Numbered from the stretch's first letter, positions 16,554-25,007 are shown. The stretch is 40,803 bases of DNA from Candidatus Obscuribacterales bacterium (GCA_019744775.1 JAIETZ010000012.1:1-40803); one strand, 5' to 3'. Translations and numbers: made by a program. Notes: a model not told the origin generated them from the letters alone.

Positions 16554-16635
16554 ATTGAATCTTGTATTTAGACTTATTAGCTTAAGTCAGTTGCTAAACT
16601 ATGGAATCTATAAATCCGTCCCAAGGTATTTAAAC

Positions 16636-18456
16636 GTGACAAGTTTAGCTCCCGAGAGTGAAAAAACATTGGACAAGAGCCGCATCGTAAACGACTTTTC
16701 TATCCACGTCGCCACAATTAACGGCTCAGGCAGCCAATCCTCAAACAACGTGTTGATGCGCTCCATCTTCCAGATGGGCATCCCCGTATCCGGCAAGAAC
16801 CTGTTTCCATCGAACATCGCCGGTCTGCCAACCTGGTTTACCATTCGCGTCAATAAGAACGGCTATATTGCAAGAAAGAAAGAAGTAGATATTCTCGTTG
16901 CGATGAACCCGCAGACAGCTTTTGAAGACGTGAAGAGTCTGCCGACAGGTGCCGTTTGCGTAAGCCCTGTTGAACTAAAGCTAGACGCCATCCGTTCCGA
17001 CGTTCACCACTACCAAGTTCCATTCACGGAATTGGCTGCTCAAGCCACTGACCAAATAAAACTCAGAAAGCTTTTAACCAACATGATTTACGTTGGTGTT
17101 GTCGGCGAGCTCATCAATCTCGATTTCAAGGAAGTAGAAATAGCAATCGCCCGCCAATTTGAAGGCAAACAAAAAGCCATTGATCTCAACGTAACTGCCG
17201 TTAATAAGGGCAGAGAATGGGCAAAAGAAAACATCAAGAAAGCTGACCCTTATGTAGTTGAGCGCTTGAATTTGACCAAGGGCAAGATTATCATCGACGG
17301 CAATGCCGCCGCCGCTATCGGTTGTGTGTTTGCCGGAGTTTCGGTTGTTACCTGGTACCCGATTACGCCATCTTCCAGCTTGGCTGAATCATTGGAAGAG
17401 TACTTGGAGCAATACAGAAAAGATAAAGACGGCAAAGCAACTTTTGCCGTTATTCAAGCTGAGGATGAACTCGCAGCAATAGGCATGGCTCTGGGAGCCG
17501 GTTGGGCAGGTACTCGCTCAATGACCACCACATCAGGTCCTGGAATTTCCTTGATGTCTGAATTTGTCGGACTCGGTTATTTCGCTGAAATCCCAGCAGT
17601 AATATTCGATGTACAACGCGTCGGTCCGTCTACCGGTATGCCAACACGTACAGCGCAAGCTGATTTGTTTAGCGCCTACCAACTCTCGCATGGCGACACC
17701 AAGCACATCGTTCTTCTGCCCGGTTCAGTGGAAGAATGCTATCAAATGGCTATGGACGCTTTTGATTTGTCCGAGCGCTTCCAAACGCCGGTATTTGTCT
17801 TAAGCGATCTCGATATCGGCATGAACAACTGGATGGCTAACCCATTCCCTTATCCAACTAAAGATCTAGACCGCGGCAAAGTGCTTACCGCTGAACAATT
17901 GAACAAACTTGGTGAATTTGCCCGCTACAAGGACGTCGATGGCGACGGAATTCCATACCGCACATTGCCGGGAACCAATAGCCCTATTGCTGCCTATTTC
18001 ACCAGAGGCAGTGGTCACAACGAGAAGGCTCAATACACCGAGCGTCCGGATGACTACGAAAATCTGATGAACAGGTTGAACAAGAAATACGACACTGCTC
18101 GTAAATATGTTCCGAAGCCGGAAATAATTACGGAGAAGGACGCCAAAATAGGCTTAATCGCCTTTGGTTCATCCAACCCGGCAATTATGGAAAGTCGTGA
18201 TCAGCTGAAAGTAGCAAACATCAGCACAAGCTATTTCAGGCTGAAAGCAATTCCGTTTACCGAGGACTTGCGAAAGTTTGTGGAAAGCTACGATCGCATC
18301 TATGTGGTTGAGCAAAACAGAGACGCGCAACTTCGTGAACTGATCACAATGGAATTGCCTGAATACGCAACCAAACTCAAGTCAGTGTTGCACTACGATG
18401 GACTGCCTATTGATGCCAGATTCATCACTGACGCCATAATGGCCGAAGAAAGATAA
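16636..18456 (+). CDS. korA: 2-oxoacid:ferredoxin oxidoreductase, fused gamma-alpha subunit
   Basis: A 606-residue KorA-type subunit. The N-terminal third is the gamma domain (FSIHVATINGSGSQSSNNVL and FQMGIPVSGKN), and the alpha domain follows from about residue 220 with IDGNAAAAIGCVFAGVSV, TWYPITPSSSLAE and QAEDELAAIGMALGAGW. With KorB it oxidatively decarboxylates a 2-oxoacid, most likely 2-oxoglutarate, using CoA and ferredoxin, and it can run in reverse in anaerobes. GTG at 16636 is preferred with AAGG upstream; a TTG at 16555 would add 27 residues that do not look family-like. korB follows after 30 nt. The substrate is assigned by subunit type only. Confidence 0.92.
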   Translation: MTSLAPESEKTLDKSRIVNDFSIHVATINGSGSQSSNNVLMRSIFQMGIPVSGKNLFPSNIAGLPTWFTIRVNKNGYIARKKEVDILVAMNPQTAFEDVKSLPTGAVCVSPVELKLDAIRSDVHHYQVPFTELAAQATDQIKLRKLLTNMIYVGVVGELINLDFKEVEIAIARQFEGKQKAIDLNVTAVNKGREWAKENIKKADPYVVERLNLTKGKIIIDGNAAAAIGCVFAGVSVVTWYPITPSSSLAESLEEYLEQYRKDKDGKATFAVIQAEDELAAIGMALGAGWAGTRSMTTTSGPGISLMSEFVGLGYFAEIPAVIFDVQRVGPSTGMPTRTAQADLFSAYQLSHGDTKHIVLLPGSVEECYQMAMDAFDLSERFQTPVFVLSDLDIGMNNWMANPFPYPTKDLDRGKVLTAEQLNKLGEFARYKDVDGDGIPYRTLPGTNSPIAAYFTRGSGHNEKAQYTERPDDYENLMNRLNKKYDTARKYVPKPEIITEKDAKIGLIAFGSSNPAIMESRDQLKVANISTSYFRLKAIPFTEDLRKFVESYDRIYVVEQNRDAQLRELITMELPEYATKLKSVLHYDGLPIDARFITDAIMAEER

Positions 18457-18486
18457 GGCACTTCACAGATTTAGAGGTAATTCGAA

Positions 18487-19530
18487 ATGGTTGAATCAAC
18501 AGCAGCAAAAGCCCCAGCAACAAATAGACTCGGACTGACACAAGCCGACTACAAAGGCTCGCCCTCGACACTCTGCGATGGTTGCGGTCACGACGCTATC
18601 ACAAGCCAGATAATCAAAGCAGCTTACGAATTGGCGCTCGAACCGCATAAAGTAGCTAAGCTTTCCGGTATTGGTTGTTCCAGCAAGACTCCTGCCTACT
18701 TCTTGAGCCGCTCACACGGCTTCAACGCAGTACATGGACGCATGCCCTCAATTGCAACGGGTGCCTCAGCTGCCAACAAAGAACTTACATTAATGGCAGT
18801 AAGTGGAGATGGAGACACAGCCTCAATCGGACTAGGACAGTTCTGCCATATCGTCCGTCGCAACGTACCATTGGTCTACATAGTGGAGAACAACGGCGTA
18901 TATGGTTTAACCAAAGGACAATTCTCCGCCACAGCCGATATCGGCACGAAGTCCAAGGGTGGCGACGTAAACGAATTCCCACCAATTGATCTTTGCGGTT
19001 TAGCACTGGAACTTGGTTGCAGCTTTGTTGCCCGTTCCTTTGCAGGCGATCCCAAACAACTAGTCACGCTCCTCAAAGCTGCCTTGTCGCACAACGGCAC
19101 AGCCATTCTTGATGTGATTAGCCCATGCGTCACATTCAATAACCACGAATCATCAACAAAGAGCTACAAGCGCGCAAAAGAAACGGAGATGCCTTTGCAT
19201 GAAATTGGCTATATTCCTTTCTACGAGCAAATCGCTGCCGACTATGAGCCGGGCTCAACAATTGATGTAAAAATGCACGATGGTTCGCACATTGTGCTGA
19301 AAAAACTTCATCAGGACTACGATCCAACAGATCGTTTCCAAGCCATGACGACAATATATAAAGCCAATCAGGACAAACAATTCCTGACCGGCCTTCTATA
19401 TATTGACGAGAAGAAGACCTCTTTGACCGAGATGCTCCATACAGTGGATAAGCCTTTGGCAAGTCTCACTCAAGCAGAGCTTCGTCCGGGCAAAGATGCC
19501 CTCATCGAGATTATGGCTTCCTTGATGTAG
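18487..19530 (+). CDS. korB: 2-oxoacid:ferredoxin oxidoreductase beta subunit
   Basis: The 347-residue beta subunit that binds thiamine pyrophosphate and the 4Fe-4S cluster. The cluster cysteines are Cys30, Cys33 (LCDGCG), Cys64 (GIGCSS) and probably Cys214 (ISPCVTF). The TPP motif is GDGD (107-110) to NNGVYGLTKGQ (135-145). It starts at an ATG 30 nt after korA and the pair should make one complex. The length is slightly above that of short KorB proteins because of a C-terminal extension of about 70 residues, with an acidic and lysine-rich look. The 147 bp to rplS holds no clear terminator. Confidence 0.92.
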   Translation: MVESTAAKAPATNRLGLTQADYKGSPSTLCDGCGHDAITSQIIKAAYELALEPHKVAKLSGIGCSSKTPAYFLSRSHGFNAVHGRMPSIATGASAANKELTLMAVSGDGDTASIGLGQFCHIVRRNVPLVYIVENNGVYGLTKGQFSATADIGTKSKGGDVNEFPPIDLCGLALELGCSFVARSFAGDPKQLVTLLKAALSHNGTAILDVISPCVTFNNHESSTKSYKRAKETEMPLHEIGYIPFYEQIAADYEPGSTIDVKMHDGSHIVLKKLHQDYDPTDRFQAMTTIYKANQDKQFLTGLLYIDEKKTSLTEMLHTVDKPLASLTQAELRPGKDALIEIMASLM

Positions 19531-19677
19531 AGCGCTTTCTGAGCAAGATTTTATAATAAGCTCCTTAAGGAAACCCGTTACGTAGCGCTTTGGTAATAAC
19601 TTCGCTAGCCTTGGCATGTTAAAATACCCATTCGCTTTATATACACAAAGGCACCAGGACCCGTAGGACCTAGAAAT

Positions 19678-20064
19678 ATGAATCAGATACTAAAAGAAAT
19701 TGAAGCCCCAGTACTGAAGACCAACTTGCCCAAGTTCGACGTGGGCGACACGGTCAAAGTATTCGTCAAAATCAAAGAGGGCGGCAAAGAACGTACTCAG
19801 GGCTACGAAGGTGTCATCATCAAGCACCGCGGAGCCGGCACTGGTGAGACAATCACCGTTCGCCGTGTGTTCCAAGGAATTGGCATTGAGCGTGTATTCC
19901 CAGTCCACTCACCCCGCGTAGAAAAGATTACGGTTCAACGCCGTGGTCATGTTCGCCGCGCTAAGCTCTACTACTTGCGTAAGCGCACTGGTAAAGCAAC
20001 ACGTATCAAAGAGCGCCTCGGCGTTGCTCGTGAAGTCGAAGCTCCACAAGCTGCAGAAGCCTAA
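19678..20064 (+). CDS. rplS: Ribosomal protein bL19
   Basis: A 128-residue bL19, a 50S subunit protein at the 30S-50S interface. [45 protein letters not shown] and [19 protein letters not shown] are all strong family landmarks. It has a short C-terminal tail rich in Ala/Glu. It heads an rplS-ylqF-rnhB run, an arrangement also known from other bacteria, and ylqF starts 26 nt later. The 147 bp upstream is AT-rich with several -10-like stretches, but I could not fix one promoter. Confidence 0.97.
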   Translation: MNQILKEIEAPVLKTNLPKFDVGDTVKVFVKIKEGGKERTQGYEGVIIKHRGAGTGETITVRRVFQGIGIERVFPVHSPRVEKITVQRRGHVRRAKLYYLRKRTGKATRIKERLGVAREVEAPQAAEA

Positions 20065-20090
20065 ATTTGACTCTATAGAGGCGGCGGCGC

Positions 20091-20921
20091 ATGCCTTCGT
20101 TCAAAAAATTACAAGATCAACTCAAATGGGTTGATCTTATTTTTGAGGTGCGGGACGCTCGCGTTCCTATTTCCAGCGCGCACCCACAAACAACCAAAAT
20201 CTTCGGCAACAAACCACGCATTCTCGTAATGGCAAAAGAAGACTTGGCTGATCCTGTCCGATTGAAGAACTGGGCAAATGAGCTCGGCAAAACTTTTAGT
20301 CTCGTTGTCCCAGTCGATCTAAAAACAATGGGCGGTCGCAATAAACTCATCGACCAGGCAGTCAAACTCACCAAGGATAAGCAAGACGCTCGCATCAAAA
20401 AGGGACTCTTGCCGAGACCAATTCGCGCCTGCGTCGTCGGCATGCCCAACGTCGGCAAATCAAGTCTCATCAATTGGATAATCGGCAAGAAAAAAGCTCA
20501 TACGGGCAACAAGCCTGGAATAACCAAAGGTCCGCAGTGGGTGCGCGTACATCCGCAACTAGAGCTACTGGACACACCTGGAATTTTGCCTATCACTGCC
20601 TTGAGCAAAGATGTGGCAAGCAAATTGGCAATGCTCAATCTTGTGCCGGACAGTCACTATGACATTGAAGAAACTGCCGAAGAAAGCATTCAAACTCTTC
20701 ATTCCAATTATCCAAACATTCTGGAAAAGGCCTATGGCGAAGCATTCGCTAATGGTGCAGGCAATTTAACAGCACTTGCCACTATAAGATCATGTCTTAC
20801 ATCAGGCTCGAGACCAGACACTTATCGAGCAGCAGGCATTTTGCTCAATGACCTACGTGCAGGACGCCTCGGCAGAATAATACTCGATATACCTCCAGCC
20901 GGAGACAAGCACCATGGGTAA
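20091..20921 (+). CDS. ylqF: YlqF/RbgA-type ribosome-assembly GTPase
   Basis: A 276-residue circularly permuted GTPase that helps late 50S assembly. Motif order is permuted as expected: the G4-like AKED comes first (residues 48-51), then G1 GMPNVGKSS (117-125) and G3 DTPG (161-164). LKWVDLIFEVRDARVPISSAHP at the N-terminus is typical. In G4 the usual Asn is Ala (AKED, not NKxD), which may weaken guanine specificity. The C-terminal RNA-binding helical part is present (NPxx-like region after residue 175, then RAAGILLNDLRAGRLGRI). It starts 26 nt after rplS and overlaps rnhB by 8 nt. The cyanobacterial/RbgA clade call is by similarity only. Confidence 0.93.
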   Translation: MPSFKKLQDQLKWVDLIFEVRDARVPISSAHPQTTKIFGNKPRILVMAKEDLADPVRLKNWANELGKTFSLVVPVDLKTMGGRNKLIDQAVKLTKDKQDARIKKGLLPRPIRACVVGMPNVGKSSLINWIIGKKKAHTGNKPGITKGPQWVRVHPQLELLDTPGILPITALSKDVASKLAMLNLVPDSHYDIEETAEESIQTLHSNYPNILEKAYGEAFANGAGNLTALATIRSCLTSGSRPDTYRAAGILLNDLRAGRLGRIILDIPPAGDKHHG

Positions 20922-21678
20922 AATCAAAGCAGCAAGTCTTGAGAATATTGGCAAATTGCTGGAATTTGATGCACAGGTATACAAATTTTTCTATGGAGCA
21001 CCGCATCCAAGCAAATTTATTTGGCCGATGAAACAAACTCCTCTGTGGGCAAGAAGACAGGAAAACCCAATGCCGTTGCTATCGGCTGGTGGCACAGCCA
21101 CCTTGCAAGTAATCGGATTAGACGAGGTAGGTCGGGGTCCGCTGGCAGGACCCGTTGTGGCGGCTGCCGTCAGTCTGCCGCCAATTGATCCGGAAAGTGA
21201 CCTGGCAAAAGAATTGTCGACTCTCAATGATTCAAAAGCAGTACCGCACAACGAGCGTGTTCGACTTGCAGAGATAATCAAATCCATCGCTGTCTACGCA
21301 ATTGCTGAAGCAACCGTTGAAGAGATAGACACTATAAACATACTGCAAGCCAGCTTGCTGGCTATGAAAAGAGCGCGCCTGGCTCTTTCAATTCCTACTC
21401 CTGCGCTTCTTCTCATTGACGGCAACAAATACGTTCCCCAACTAAAAGACAGTCAGGTGACTGTCGTAAAAGGCGACAGCCAATCAGCATCAATTGCCGC
21501 GGCTTCAATTCTTGCCAAAGTTCACAGAGACAATCTCATGGACGAACTTGCCAAAGAATTTCCGCACTACGGATGGGAAAGCAATAAAGGATATGGCGCG
21601 CCCAAACATCGGCAAGCCATTAAGGAATTCGGACTGACCCCGTGGCACCGCAAAAGCTTCAGCATGGGACTTGAGTGA
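20914..21678 (+). CDS. rnhB: Ribonuclease HII, with N-terminal extension
   Basis: Cleaves RNA in RNA-DNA hybrids and at misincorporated ribonucleotides. The catalytic region begins with GLDEVGRGPLAGPVV (Asp70, Glu71). NDSKAV, LLIDGNK, VVKGDSQSASIAAASILAKV and GYGAPKH complete the RNase HII set. The domain itself has the normal length, but about 60 residues precede it, where family members usually have 5-20. An internal ATG at 21070 with AGGAAAA upstream would give a 202-residue enzyme, so the true start is uncertain. The ATG at 20914 follows GGAGAC and overlaps the ylqF end by 8 nt. Confidence 0.93.
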   Translation: MGKIKAASLENIGKLLEFDAQVYKFFYGAPHPSKFIWPMKQTPLWARRQENPMPLLSAGGTATLQVIGLDEVGRGPLAGPVVAAAVSLPPIDPESDLAKELSTLNDSKAVPHNERVRLAEIIKSIAVYAIAEATVEEIDTINILQASLLAMKRARLALSIPTPALLLIDGNKYVPQLKDSQVTVVKGDSQSASIAAASILAKVHRDNLMDELAKEFPHYGWESNKGYGAPKHRQAIKEFGLTPWHRKSFSMGLE

Positions 21679-21707
21679 TCATTTAGATACATTCCGCTAA
21701 GCCAATC

Positions 21708-21732
21708 TGGCGCCCTCTTTCCGGGGACGCCA
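21708..21732 (+). terminator. Imperfect hairpin after rnhB
   Basis: TGGCG (21708-21712) pairs with CGCCA (21728-21732), with two further GC pairs inside. There is no immediate T run, although T-rich sequence lies about 15 bases on. Low-strength terminator candidate. Confidence 0.3.
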
Positions 21733-21755
21733 AGCGATAAAAGGCATCCCTTTTC

Positions 21756-21784
21756 TTGACACTTGTATGCCAGAGTATTACACT
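21756..21784 (+). promoter_or_regulatory. Promoter of the ribbon-helix-helix gene
   Basis: TTGACA (21756-21761) and TACACT (21779-21784) are 17 bp apart. Transcription would start near 21791 and give a leader of about 93 nt that carries the GGGCGCAT palindrome. Confidence 0.55.
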
Positions 21785-21810
21785 GTCTTACATGGTGACA
21801 CAAGGCAAAC

Positions 21811-21838
21811 GGGCGCATGCAATGCGCCCTACAAAATC
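21811..21838. repeat. Dispersed palindromic repeat, copy 1
   Basis: GGGCGCAT-GCA-ATGCGCCC (21811-21829) followed by TACAAAATC. A second copy is at 23545-23573. This one lies in the 5' leader of the ribbon-helix-helix gene, about 55 nt before its ATG, and would fold into a strong hairpin in the transcript. The pattern is that of a REP/MITE-like repeat. Confidence 0.7.
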
Positions 21839-21883
21839 AAATAAGTCTCCAAAATATCTACATCCACCAATGAGGAGTACAAT

Positions 21884-22384
21884 ATGTCAGCAATATCAGG
21901 AACCATCGTAAAATTTCTCGGACAAGAAGAGGAAATCTCAGTGGACAAGAAAAATGCATCGGAAGATATTTCCATTCAAGGCAAAGATGGCAGCGTTCAA
22001 TTTCGCCTCGATGCCGACAAGCTGGAACTGCTTAATCGTGTCGCCGCACAAAAACGCACCGGCGCAGGCGTACTCGCCCGCATGTGGGTGATTGAGCGTC
22101 TGGAAAAAGAAACAGGCGGCAAAGGTGCAGGCATCGAGCCGATGGAAGTGGTGGCTGATTCTATGAAGGCTCTGGCAAGTGTTCTCAACGTTCAAAACGT
22201 TAGTCAACAAATTAACGACCGCCTTGATCAGCTGGAGAAGAAATTGCAACATGTAAATCTGCCGAGAATCAAAACTACGACAGCAAAAAGCAGCAAAGCA
22301 AAAGCAACTAAATCAACCGGCAAGTCTGCTAAGACAACCAAGAAAACAAATACTGCAAAAGCTTCTGCAAAGACCAGCAAGTAA
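21884..22384 (+). CDS. Ribbon-helix-helix protein with Lys/Ala-rich tail
   Basis: A 166-residue protein with three parts. Residues about 38-75 (VQFRLDADKLELLNRVAAQK and GAGVLARMWVIERLEKE) match the strand-helix-helix pattern of ribbon-helix-helix DNA-binding proteins. Residues about 90-123 look like a coiled coil. The tail (about 129-166) is Lys, Ala, Thr and Ser-rich, with repeated KATKSTGKSAK-type sequence as in histone-H1-like bacterial proteins. I infer a nucleoid-associated or DNA-compacting protein, but a phasin-like or anti-sigma role cannot be excluded. A single-gene unit is likely, given the good promoter upstream and a strong terminator right after. Confidence 0.75.
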   Translation: MSAISGTIVKFLGQEEEISVDKKNASEDISIQGKDGSVQFRLDADKLELLNRVAAQKRTGAGVLARMWVIERLEKETGGKGAGIEPMEVVADSMKALASVLNVQNVSQQINDRLDQLEKKLQHVNLPRIKTTTAKSSKAKATKSTGKSAKTTKKTNTAKASAKTSK

Positions 22385-22405
22385 TCCAGTTATTCCATAG
22401 GATAA

Positions 22406-22435
22406 AGAGGGCGATATCACCATCGCCCTCTTTTT
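22406..22435 (+). terminator. Strong intrinsic terminator
   Basis: AGAGGGCGAT (22406-22415) pairs perfectly with ATCGCCCTCT (22422-22431) around a 6-nt loop, followed by a T run to 22435. It ends the ribbon-helix-helix transcript. The A-rich left flank (AAA) may let it work on the minus strand too, where the polyamine operon ends about 35 bp away. Confidence 0.85.
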
Positions 22436-22469
22436 ATCGTTTCGTCATGAAAATTGCCTAGTCGTGGCA

Positions 22470-23492
22470 CTAGCCCAGAACGTAGGCAAAGATAAGAGGC
22501 GCAACTATTGTTGCGTCCGATTCAATTACAAAACGTGGGGTATCTGCCTCGAGCTTGTGCCAAGTGATCTTTTCATTTGGCACAGCGCCGCTATACGAGC
22601 CATAGGAAGTTGTACTGTCGGAAATCTGGCAGAAGTAGCCCCAGAATTTACAGTCGATTCCCAGGTCTTGTCGAATAAGTGGAACGGCACAGATTGGAAA
22701 ATCTCCGGCAATACCGCCGCCAATCTGGAAGAAGCCAATTGACGAATCAACGCTATTTTCCTTGTACCAATCAACAAGATGCGCCATTTGCTCAAGTCCG
22801 GATTTCACTACTGAATACGAAGAGATATCACCCTTCATAACGTGCGCTATGAAGATATTTCCTAATGTGGAGTCTTCCCAACCTGGAGTGTAAATTGGCA
22901 GCTTACGCTCGCAGGCAGCAATTAACCATGAATGCTCCGGATTGATTTGAAAGGCGTGCTCAATAAGTCCACCTTCAATCAACTGATACATGTACTCGTA
23001 TGGAAAATAACTCTTTCCTTCTTTATCGGCTTTTTGCCAGAGCGAAAGAACTTGTTTTTCAATTGCTCTTATGGCTTTGTCTTCCGGAATGCAGGTATCA
23101 GTGACACGATTCATTCCCTTGTCGCGCAAAGCTGTTTCTTCCTCAGGCGAGAGATCACGATAATTGGGCACGCGCGCATAATAGTCGTGAGCAACCAAGT
23201 TGAAGATGTCTTCTTCCAAATTGGCTCCCGTACAACAAATACCGTGCACCTTACCCTGGCGAATCATCTCAGCGAGAGACAAGCCCAATTCAGCTGTACT
23301 CATGGCTCCAGCTAAAGTCATAAACATCTTGCCGCCATTGTCTAAGTGAGCGACATAGCCATCGGCTGCTTCAATAACTGCGGCAGCATTGAAGTGCCGG
23401 AAATGGTCTTTGATAAATCCTTTTACTGCCGACCAGTTGCTATTTACTTTCGGCATAGCCGTTTTCTCAGCCACCTTTGCTGTTGTTGTCAT
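22470..23492 (-). CDS. Deoxyhypusine-synthase-family polyamine enzyme
   Basis: A 340-residue protein of the deoxyhypusine synthase/homospermidine synthase family. These NAD-dependent enzymes transfer an aminobutyl group from spermidine or putrescine onto a lysine or an amine. The C-terminal region TWHKLEADTPRFVIESDATIV aligns with the active-site SWGKI of human DHS, placing the catalytic Lys at Lys313. GGGIAGDFPI and ICCTGANLEEDIFNLVAHDYY are NAD/substrate-binding regions. Most bacteria lack eIF5A, so homospermidine or related polyamine synthesis is more likely than protein modification. It is the last gene of the speH-speB run, with a strong AAGGAGG site. The exact product needs assay. Confidence 0.9.
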   Translation of the reverse strand: MTTTAKVAEKTAMPKVNSNWSAVKGFIKDHFRHFNAAAVIEAADGYVAHLDNGGKMFMTLAGAMSTAELGLSLAEMIRQGKVHGICCTGANLEEDIFNLVAHDYYARVPNYRDLSPEEETALRDKGMNRVTDTCIPEDKAIRAIEKQVLSLWQKADKEGKSYFPYEYMYQLIEGGLIEHAFQINPEHSWLIAACERKLPIYTPGWEDSTLGNIFIAHVMKGDISSYSVVKSGLEQMAHLVDWYKENSVDSSIGFFQIGGGIAGDFPICAVPLIRQDLGIDCKFWGYFCQISDSTTSYGSYSGAVPNEKITWHKLEADTPRFVIESDATIVAPLIFAYVLG

Positions 23493-23534
23493 TTTCCTGC
23501 ACCTCCTTATCTCTGGCTACACCAGTGTCTTTTG

Positions 23535-24458
23535 TTACTTATTCGGGCGCATGCAATGCGCCCCTACAAAATCCGATTCCATCAATTTCAATTTGTCGGC
23601 AAATCTGTATCCGACGAGTTTGTAAAGCAATTTCGCCACCAGAAAATCAGGAGCATGAAGCCCTTCAATTGGCGAAAGTTCTACAATGTCGGCCGCCACC
23701 ACGTTTTTCTTTGCACACAAAACTCGAATGAGTTCTGTGAGTTGCTGCCAACTCATGCCACCTGGCTCCGGTGTACCGGTTGATGGCATGATTCCAGAAT
23801 CAAGCCCATCCACATCGATCGTCAGATAGACATCATCTGTCAGCGTGTCCACTATTTTGGCAAAATCCCATTCACTTTGCTTGTGCGCGAAGAAGATTTC
23901 GATTTGCGGCTTTTCTTCCTTAAACCATTGGACTTCTTCTGCGCTTACATTGCGAATGCCCACCTGCGTGATTGCTCCAGACGGCAGAATCTTATGCATC
24001 TGGTAGGTGACAGAGGCGTGGCTGTAGGGATTGCCCTCATAGGACTTGCGACAGTCTGCATGAGCGTCAATCTGCAATATAGAGAGATTTGGATAACGCT
24101 CGATGCAGGCTTTCACAGGCCCTAGACTGAGGGCATGCTCGCCGCCGAGAACTATTGGAAACTGACCCTTCTGAAGAACTTGTGCAACTACGGTGCGCAG
24201 CTCCTCAAATGGTTTTTCCGTCGAGGCATTGACAGCAGCCGGCTTAATAGGCGCCAAAGTCTCAATGCCCACCTTGTACGGTTCATTCCAGAGTTCATCG
24301 TCAAACAACTCCACTTGCTGGCTGGCAGTAAGAATTGCTTGCGGTCCCAGCTCCGTACCTTTGCCGTAGCTTGTTGTCAGCTCATACGGCACGGGCACGA
24401 TAGCCACGGCGGCGTTATCTTGCGAGGCGTATTCGGCCTCTAAACCAAAATAGTTCAT
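23535..24458 (-). CDS. speB: Agmatinase (SpeB)
   Basis: A 307-residue ureohydrolase of the agmatinase type, hydrolysing agmatine to putrescine and urea. The Mn ligands are present: His108 in GGEH, Asp131, His133 and Asp135 in DAHAD, and Asp215 and Asp217 in TIDVDGLD. PSTGTPEPGG (about 225-234) is the substrate-loop region. A strong GGAGGGG lies directly before the ATG. It starts 15 nt after speH. The last 12 residues (DFVGAHCMRPNK) and the stop come from a dispersed palindromic repeat, so the native C-terminus was probably shorter. Arginine decarboxylase, needed to make agmatine, is not in the window. Confidence 0.93.
   Translation of the reverse strand: MNYFGLEAEYASQDNAAVAIVPVPYELTTSYGKGTELGPQAILTASQQVELFDDELWNEPYKVGIETLAPIKPAAVNASTEKPFEELRTVVAQVLQKGQFPIVLGGEHALSLGPVKACIERYPNLSILQIDAHADCRKSYEGNPYSHASVTYQMHKILPSGAITQVGIRNVSAEEVQWFKEEKPQIEIFFAHKQSEWDFAKIVDTLTDDVYLTIDVDGLDSGIMPSTGTPEPGGMSWQQLTELIRVLCAKKNVVAADIVELSPIEGLHAPDFLVAKLLYKLVGYRFADKLKLMESDFVGAHCMRPNK
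23545..23573. repeat. Dispersed palindromic repeat, copy 2, inside speB
   Basis: GGGCGCAT-GCA-ATGCGCCC (23545-23563), then C and TACAAAATC. It matches the copy at 21811-21838 except for one extra C. It lies across the 3' end of speB and encodes its last residues. Confidence 0.75.
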
Positions 24459-24473
24459 TTCCCCTCCGAGAAG

Positions 24474-24899
24474 TTACTGCGCGTGGGCGAAGCGAACGCG
24501 GTCTTTATCGATAATCTTTGTGACTTTGTTCATGTCCTTCGGGAAGTGATAGCCACGCTGCAAGAGACGCTTTTCATAGCTTTGCGGCTTGAATACGCCG
24601 GCAAACTTCTCAATGGCAGCTTCGACATCAAATTCCTTGCAGGAAAAGATATCGAGAACTACAAAGCCCTTCTCGGCAAAGGTATGAATAGAGATGTGCG
24701 ACTCGGCGATCATCACCACGCCACTTACACCCCAATCTTCCGGAACTGTTCCCTGATACTTAAAGACATACGGAGGCATTATCTTCGTCATCTGTAATTG
24801 CTCAGGGTAATCGTCAAGTATTTGACTTATGCGGCTGACGTCTGCCAAAAGTTCTGTTGGGCATCCGTAAGCTTCCAATATCAAGTGTGGTCCAAACAT
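24474..24899 (-). CDS. speH: S-adenosylmethionine decarboxylase proenzyme
   Basis: A 141-residue bacterial-type AdoMetDC that makes decarboxylated SAM, the aminopropyl donor for spermidine. Self-cleavage at Glu66-Ser67 in AESHISIHTF would convert Ser67 to the pyruvoyl group. His72 and Cys87 (IFSC) are the expected processing and catalytic residues. The ATG at 24899 begins the family-typical FGPHLILEAYGC; an upstream frame from 24953 would add a poorly matching N-terminus. It opens the speH-speB-DHS-like run, with speB 15 nt away, and a long structured leader precedes it. Spermidine synthase (speE) is not in the window. Confidence 0.93.
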   Translation of the reverse strand: MFGPHLILEAYGCPTELLADVSRISQILDDYPEQLQMTKIMPPYVFKYQGTVPEDWGVSGVVMIAESHISIHTFAEKGFVVLDIFSCKEFDVEAAIEKFAGVFKPQSYEKRLLQRGYHFPKDMNKVTKIIDKDRVRFAHAQ

Positions 24900-24957
24900 G
24901 TTTCTTTCCCCCTCTCGCTTGTCGCCAAGCCAGTCGAAAGTTGTAATTACCAAGGAT

Positions 24958-25007
24958 CAAGATTCAAACGCTCACAGTGCTGAAACACTGATGAACACTC
25001 AATCTTG
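24958..25007 (-). promoter_or_regulatory. Structured element in the speH leader, riboswitch candidate
   Basis: In the minus-strand transcript CAAGATT (25001-25007) pairs with AATCTTG (24958-24964). Inside it CAGTG (24986-24990) pairs with CACTG (24975-24979) around a 6-nt loop, with internal loops of about 10 nt on each side. It sits between the promoter and the ATG, about 60-110 nt before the start. An unused AAAGGAGG (25092-25099) lies upstream in the same leader. A ligand-sensing or protein-binding role is inferred, and no known riboswitch family was recognised. Confidence 0.35.
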
